Origin: Polaromonas sp.
Lineage (GTDB): Bacteria > Pseudomonadota > Gammaproteobacteria > Burkholderiales > Burkholderiaceae
DNA length: 51,414 nucleotides
Assembly (NCBI GenBank): GCA_013823505.1
Contig: PNMH01000022.1
Coordinates: forward strand, 1 to 51,414
Direction of reading: 5' to 3'
The notes beneath the pieces are model-generated. The model was not told the DNA's origin and searched no databases. It saw only the letters and a program-made list of their open reading frames with translations. Positions 47,449 to 51,414 of the stretch are shown here, one piece after another. Both the position numbers and the translations under genes were made by a program. How positions within the stretch are numbered: position 1 is the stretch's first letter; each line of letters starts with the position of its first letter.

Positions 47449-48467
47449 GGTGTGGTTGCCCCCACGCTCGACACTGGTGTGTCCTCGCTGCCCCCCGAGG
47501 GGGCGCGTTCCGCCTTGGGGCGGCCCGGCGGCGGAACCTCTTCTTGCGCACGGTGCGCCAGGTTGCTGCCTTCGATCACTTCGAGAAAAACATCCTCCAG
47601 ATCGGCCTTGCGGATTTCAACGTCCTCGGTCCGCACACCGGATTCGCGCACGCGCGCCAGGATGCGTTCGACCGCCAGCGCGTCGTTGGCGGGCAGCTGC
47701 ACCACACGCCCGGTCACGCGCGCCAACGCTGCCAGATCGTCGGGCAAGGCGTCGTCGGTCTTGAAACGCAGCACGTTGGAGGCCGCCCGTCTGAGCAGAT
47801 CGGAAGTGCGGTCCAGCGCCACCACCTCGCCGCGGTTGAGCATGGCGATGCGGCCACACAGGGCTTCGGCCTCTTCGAGGTAATGGGTGGTCAGCAGCAC
47901 GGTGCTGCCCTGCTGCTTGTTGAGCTGGCTGATGAACTGCCACAGCGTCTGGCGCAGCTCCACGTCCACACCGGCGGTGGGTTCGTCGAGCACGATCACC
48001 GGCGGCTTGTGCACCAGCGCCTGCGCCACCAGCACGCGGCGCTTCATGCCCCCGGAGAGCTGGCGCATGTTGGCGCCCGCCTTGTCGGCCAGACCCAGAC
48101 CAGCGAGCAGCTCGTCGATCCAGGCGTCGTTGTGGCGGATGCCGAAGTAACCGGACTGGAACCGCAGCGCCTCGCGCACGTTGAAAAACGGATCGAACAC
48201 CAGCTCTTGCGGCACCACGCCCAGGGCGCGACGCGCTGCCGGGTAAGCGGTCTGCACGTTGTGGCCATGCACCAGCACCTGACCGCTGCTGGCCCGCGTC
48301 AGACCGGCAAGGATGCTGATGAGTGTGGTTTTCCCAGCGCCGTTGGGACCGAGCAGACCGAAGAACTCGCCGGGCTGGATATCGAACGACACGCCTTTGA
48401 GCGCCTGCAGCTCACCACGGGCCGTGGTGTAGGTCTTGGAGACGTCCTGGAAAGAAACTGCGGGCAT
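47445..48467 (-). CDS. ABC transporter ATP-binding protein with repeat-encoded C-terminus
   Basis: The protein has 340 residues. Walker A is GPNGAGKT, the signature LSGGMKRRV and Walker B VIVLDEPTAGVD, as in YadG-like exporters. The ATG at 48467 gives MPAVSFQDVSKTY. The final 30 residues or so (PPPGRPKAERAPSGGSEDTP region) are encoded by a dispersed GC-rich repeat, which extends the protein beyond the usual 310 residues. A 140-nt gap without a clear terminator separates it from mlaB. Confidence 0.93.
   Translation of the reverse strand: MPAVSFQDVSKTYTTARGELQALKGVSFDIQPGEFFGLLGPNGAGKTTLISILAGLTRASSGQVLVHGHNVQTAYPAARRALGVVPQELVFDPFFNVREALRFQSGYFGIRHNDAWIDELLAGLGLADKAGANMRQLSGGMKRRVLVAQALVHKPPVIVLDEPTAGVDVELRQTLWQFISQLNKQQGSTVLLTTHYLEEAEALCGRIAMLNRGEVVALDRTSDLLRRAASNVLRFKTDDALPDDLAALARVTGRVVQLPANDALAVERILARVRESGVRTEDVEIRKADLEDVFLEVIEGSNLAHRAQEEVPPPGRPKAERAPSGGSEDTPVSSVGATTP
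47486..47532. repeat. GC-rich dispersed repeat inside the 3' end of the ABC ATPase gene
   Basis: The core CGCTGCCCCCCGAGGGGGCG is followed by CGTT..GCCTTGGGGCGGCC. It is an inverted copy of 39714-39760. It lies in frame inside a coding sequence and adds residues to the protein. Confidence 0.8.
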
Positions 48468-48607
48468 GGCGGCGGGAGCACGGGGATCGCCGACCACACG
48501 GCCAGGACATCTGGCGGCGGCGGGAGAACCGGCTATTTTAGGTCAAGCCCCTGCGGCCTGCCGAGTCACTGTCACTGTCAGCGGGCATGACCGATTTCCT
48601 CTCGGCC

Positions 48608-48898
48608 TCAGACCGACAGCAGCTCCTGCACGCCGTACAGCGCCACCAGATCGCGCAGGCGCTGGGGCGCATGCTGCACCAGCAAGGTCTTGCCCTGAGG
48701 CCGCAGCACACGGCGCCATTCCAGCAGCACCGCCACGGCCGAGGTGTCGAACTCGCGCAGGGCGCTGGCGTCCAGCACCACCTGCGGCCCCGGCTGCGAC
48801 ATCAGCGAGGGCATCAACTGCGCCAGCATGGGCACGGCCTGCTCCAGCGTCAGGCGCTCGGGCAGGATGGCGGTGCGTTGGGCCAGGGTGTCGGGCAT
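48608..48898 (-). CDS. mlaB: STAS-domain protein MlaB
   Basis: This 96-residue STAS domain has QVVLDASALREFDTSAVAVL in the expected phospho-site region with DTSAVA. MlaB binds the MlaF ATPase and stabilises the MlaFEDB phospholipid transporter. It is placed last in the mla genes, 5 nt after mlaC. The ATG at 48898 is preferred; the longer in-frame extension overlaps mlaC. Confidence 0.88.
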   Translation of the reverse strand: MPDTLAQRTAILPERLTLEQAVPMLAQLMPSLMSQPGPQVVLDASALREFDTSAVAVLLEWRRVLRPQGKTLLVQHAPQRLRDLVALYGVQELLSV

Positions 48899-48903
48899 TC
48901 GGA

Positions 48904-49527
48904 TCAGCCCGCTTTGCCACCGGCCTTGTTGCGCTGGGCCAGGGTGGCGATCAGGCCGTCGATGCCCCGGGTGTTGATCTCTTGCGCGAACTGGGTGCGG
49001 TAGGTTTCCACCAGCCACACGCCGAGCACGTTCAGGTCGTAGATTTTCCAGCCATCAGGGGTTTTCTCCAGCCGGTAGTCGAGCTGGATCGGCTCGCCCC
49101 GGCCACGCACTTCAGAGCGCACCACCACTTCGGTGTCTTCGGGCCTGGCGCGCAAGGGTCTGAAGCTCAAGGTCTGGTCCTTGACCTCGCCGAGTGCGCC
49201 GGCGTAGGTGCGCACCAGCAGGGTTTTGAACTCGTCCTGCAGCTGCTTCTGCTGGGCCGGCGTGGCCTGGCGCCAGAAGCGCCCCACGGCCGAGGCGGTC
49301 ATGCGGGAGAAGTTCACGCTGGGCATGATCTTGCTGTCCACCAGCGCCACGATGCGGTTGACGTCGCCCTTCTGGATCGCCGGGTCGGCCTTGACCGCGG
49401 CCATCACCTCGCCCGAGATGCGCTGCACCAAAACGTCGGGCGCTTCGACCTCGGCAAACACCAGCGGCGAACTGGCCACGGCCAGCACGGCGAACAAGCG
49501 GGAAAACCATTGGCGTCGTTGAATCAT
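48904..49527 (-). CDS. mlaC: Periplasmic phospholipid-binding protein MlaC
   Basis: The protein has 207 residues. A signal peptide (QWFSRLFAVLAVASSPLVFA) is followed by the MlaC fold with FSRMTASAVGRFWRQATPAQ and the lipid-pocket strands ending DGWKIYDLNVLGVWLVETYR. It ferries phospholipids between the outer-membrane MlaA complex and MlaFEDB. It lies between mlaA and mlaB. Confidence 0.95.
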   Translation of the reverse strand: MIQRRQWFSRLFAVLAVASSPLVFAEVEAPDVLVQRISGEVMAAVKADPAIQKGDVNRIVALVDSKIMPSVNFSRMTASAVGRFWRQATPAQQKQLQDEFKTLLVRTYAGALGEVKDQTLSFRPLRARPEDTEVVVRSEVRGRGEPIQLDYRLEKTPDGWKIYDLNVLGVWLVETYRTQFAQEINTRGIDGLIATLAQRNKAGGKAG

Positions 49528-49653
49528 CTGATGGTCCTTTCGGTGGCACGTGGTCCGGCAAATCGCGCGGACCCCTGTTTGTGACCGGGACTGTACGTCA
49601 CCGGTTCCGTGCCTGGTGTGTCGCTTGTGTAATTGTTGGGTATCGAAATGCCG

Positions 49654-50391
49654 TCAATTGGGCGCTGCACCGCCGCCATGGCCCAGCCCGGAGCCCGCGT
49701 CGATCAGGCTTTCGATCTGGTTGGCGCGGCGCTGCAGGTAGATGTCGCGCGTGAAGCTGTACTTGTCCAGCGCGGCCCCTTCGAGCATGGTGGTGGCACG
49801 CAGCAGGTTGGCGCGCGTCTCCACCGCACGCAGCGCATACAGCGAATTGCGGGTCGGAATGCGGTCGATGCGGGAGATCAGGTCACCGCTGGACTCGATG
49901 CCAAAACCGGCCGCGTCGCGAACGGTCGATGGACCAAAGATCGGCAGCACGAGGTACGGGCCGGATGGCACGCCCCAGCGGCCCAGGGTCTGGCCAAAGT
50001 CCAGCCGGGTGCGCTCGATGCCCATTTCGGAGGCGATGTCGAGCACCCCCCCAAAACCGAACACGGTGTTGACGCCGAAGCGCAAGCCGTTTTCAGCGGC
50101 GGCCTGGGGCTTGAGTTGCAGCGAAGCGTTGACGAACGACCAGACGTCGCGCAGGTTATCGAAGAAGTTGTTGACCCCGGTGCGCACCAGGTCGGGCGTG
50201 ATGTCGCGGTAGACCGTGGCCACGGGTTTGAGCACCGCGCTGTCCACGGCGTCGTTGAAATTGGACACACTGCGGTTGAACGGCTCCAGCGGGTCGCGTG
50301 GGTTGGCGTCCGGCCCGCTGGCACAGCCCGCCAGCACCGCAAGGACCGCAAGGACCACCACACCCTTGCAGCGCGTGTTCCGGATTGTCAT
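49654..50391 (-). CDS. mlaA: Outer-membrane phospholipid-removing lipoprotein MlaA (VacJ)
   Basis: The protein has 245 residues. A lipoprotein signal with lipobox LAGC near residue 22 is followed by DPLEPFNRSVSNFNDAVD and the VacJ core (GVNNFFDNLRDVW, GRWGVPSGPYLVLP). MlaA removes mislocalised phospholipids from the outer leaflet. Here it lies inside the mla operon between mlaD and mlaC, unlike in E. coli where it is elsewhere. The 126-nt spacer to mlaC shows no other feature. Confidence 0.96.
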   Translation of the reverse strand: MTIRNTRCKGVVVLAVLAVLAGCASGPDANPRDPLEPFNRSVSNFNDAVDSAVLKPVATVYRDITPDLVRTGVNNFFDNLRDVWSFVNASLQLKPQAAAENGLRFGVNTVFGFGGVLDIASEMGIERTRLDFGQTLGRWGVPSGPYLVLPIFGPSTVRDAAGFGIESSGDLISRIDRIPTRNSLYALRAVETRANLLRATTMLEGAALDKYSFTRDIYLQRRANQIESLIDAGSGLGHGGGAAPN

Positions 50392-50442
50392 GTTCACACC
50401 CCTTGGGACTGGGGTCCCCTGTTGTTCGTTGCCGCTATCCAC

Positions 50443-50928
50443 TCACTGCGCCGCCGGTTCGGGCTTGCTGCCGTCGGCGGCCCGGTTGAACAGGAACTGG
50501 CCGATCAGGTTTTCCAGCACCACGGCCGACTGCGTCTGCGTGATCACATCGCCAGCAGCGAGGTTTTGGGTGTCACCGCCGGGTTCGATGCCGATGTACT
50601 GGTCGCCCAGCAGACCGGCGGTCAGGATCTTGGCCGACGAATCCTTCGGGAACAGCACGTCATTCCTGATCTCCATCGTGGCCACGCCCTGGAAGGTCTG
50701 AGCATCGAAGGTGACGCCGGTCACGCGACCCACGTTCACACCCGCCGAACGCACCGGCGCGCGGTTCTTGAGGCCACCGATGTTGTCGAAGCGGGCCTGC
50801 ACCGTGTAGGTGTCACCCCCGTCGGTGAAGCTGGCCAGATTGGCAGCCTTGAGAGCCAGGAACAGCAGCGCGAGCACGCCGAGCAAGACAAACAGGCCAA
50901 CGAGAATTTCAGTACTTTTCTTGTTCAT
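50443..50928 (-). CDS. mlaD: MCE-domain phospholipid transport protein MlaD
   Basis: The protein has 161 residues. One N-terminal membrane helix (ILVGLFVLLGVLALLFLALK) is followed by an MCE domain (YTVQARFDNIGGLKNRAPVR, GVNVGRV, LGDQYIGIEPGG). Hexameric MlaD forms the periplasmic ring of MlaFEDB. It lies 18 nt after mlaE and 51 nt before mlaA. Confidence 0.96.
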   Translation of the reverse strand: MNKKSTEILVGLFVLLGVLALLFLALKAANLASFTDGGDTYTVQARFDNIGGLKNRAPVRSAGVNVGRVTGVTFDAQTFQGVATMEIRNDVLFPKDSSAKILTAGLLGDQYIGIEPGGDTQNLAAGDVITQTQSAVVLENLIGQFLFNRAADGSKPEPAAQ

Positions 50929-50946
50929 GGGGGCTCCGCTCGCGGA

Positions 50947-51414
50947 TCAGGGGGTCGAGAACATCAGGGCGGTCAGGATGAAGTCCATCCCCAGCACACA
51001 CAGCGAGGCCGTCACCACGGTGCGTGTGGTGGCGTGGGCCACGCCCTCGGGTGTGGCCTCGGTTTCATAGCCCTGGTACAGCGCCACGGCGGTGCAGATG
51101 ACGCCAAACACGGCGCTCTTGAGAACGCCATTGCCCACATCGCGCCAGACATCGACGCCGCTTTGCTGGATCGACCAGAAATTGCCGGCGTCGATACCGA
51201 TCAGCAGCACCGCCACCACATAGGCGCCGAGGATACCGACGGCGGAAAACAGCGCTGCCAGCAGTGGCATGGACACGATGCCGCCCAGGAAACGCGGCGC
51301 CAGCACGCGGGCTTTGGGGTCGATGGCCATCAGCTCCATGGCGGCGATCTGCTCGCCGGCCTTCATGAGGCCGATCTCGGCGGTGAGCGAGGTGCCGGCC
51401 CGACCGGCAAACAG
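50947..51414 (-). CDS. mlaE: Phospholipid transport permease MlaE, partial
   Basis: The frame is open to the window edge, so the N-terminus lies outside. The visible 155 residues begin LFAGRAGTSLTAEIGLMKAG, the conserved permease core, then EQIAAMELMAIDP and four hydrophobic segments, ending LGMDFILTALMFSTP. MlaE is the membrane channel of the MlaFEDB system. The ATPase mlaF would be expected just beyond the right edge. Confidence 0.96.
   Translation of the reverse strand: MFAGRAGTSLTAEIGLMKAGEQIAAMELMAIDPKARVLAPRFLGGIVSMPLLAALFSAVGILGAYVVAVLLIGIDAGNFWSIQQSGVDVWRDVGNGVLKSAVFGVICTAVALYQGYETEATPEGVAHATTRTVVTASLCVLGMDFILTALMFSTP

Overview
The window comes from a betaproteobacterium, most likely a Comamonadaceae (Burkholderiales) of the Hydrogenophaga/Acidovorax type. 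The evidence is the high GC content, gene orders typical of that group (pilBCD-coaE-zapD-yacG, petABC-sspAB, mla-bolA-murA-his-tat), and GC-rich dispersed intergenic repeats of the kind common in this family. The species cannot be fixed from sequence alone.

Region 1 (1-14319) is an accessory defence island whose left end lies outside the window. A tightly packed plus-strand operon carries the C-terminal half of a BREX methyltransferase (pglX), an OLD-type ATPase/TOPRIM nuclease with a UvrD-like helicase (a Gabija GajA/GajB-like pair), then BREX pglZ and brxL. A SPARTA-type pair follows after 43 nt: a TIR-APAZ protein and a short, catalytically inactive Argonaute. The first four gene junctions overlap or are only 2 nt apart, so the OLD/helicase pair is nested inside the BREX operon. 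Three anti-phage mechanisms may therefore share one transcript. Two small unknown genes and about 490 bp of unexplained DNA lead to the 3' half of a tRNA-Pro(CGG) gene (14272-14319). This looks like the chromosomal att scar marking the right edge of the island.

Region 2 (14481-34241) is conserved chromosome. It contains type IV pilus assembly genes (pilB, pilC, pilD), coaE, zapD and yacG. These converge on a minus-strand run holding a NUDIX hydrolase, a DUF815 ATPase, argJ, secA and an M23 peptidase. Next come dciA, tRNA-Thr(TGT), sspB-sspA and the cytochrome bc1 operon petABC, followed by mscL, pdxA, a Nif3-like gene and a small DUF3149 gene. sspB is frameshifted in a C7 tract, which cuts off the presumed ClpX-binding tail. 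pdxA begins with three in-frame 66-bp repeats.

Region 3 (34439-51414) holds a DegQ/DegS-like protease convergent with a very long minus-strand gene series. In transcription order it is mlaE-mlaD-mlaA-mlaC-mlaB, an ABC-2 exporter, bolA, murA, hisG-D-C-B-H-A-F-I-E, a DUF4870 gene, a HIT gene and tatA-tatB-tatC. Many junctions are 4-nt ATGA overlaps, so this is one operon or a chain of coupled operons. hisC carries a 1-nt frameshift. Together these genes serve outer-membrane lipid asymmetry, peptidoglycan precursor synthesis, histidine synthesis and folded-protein export.
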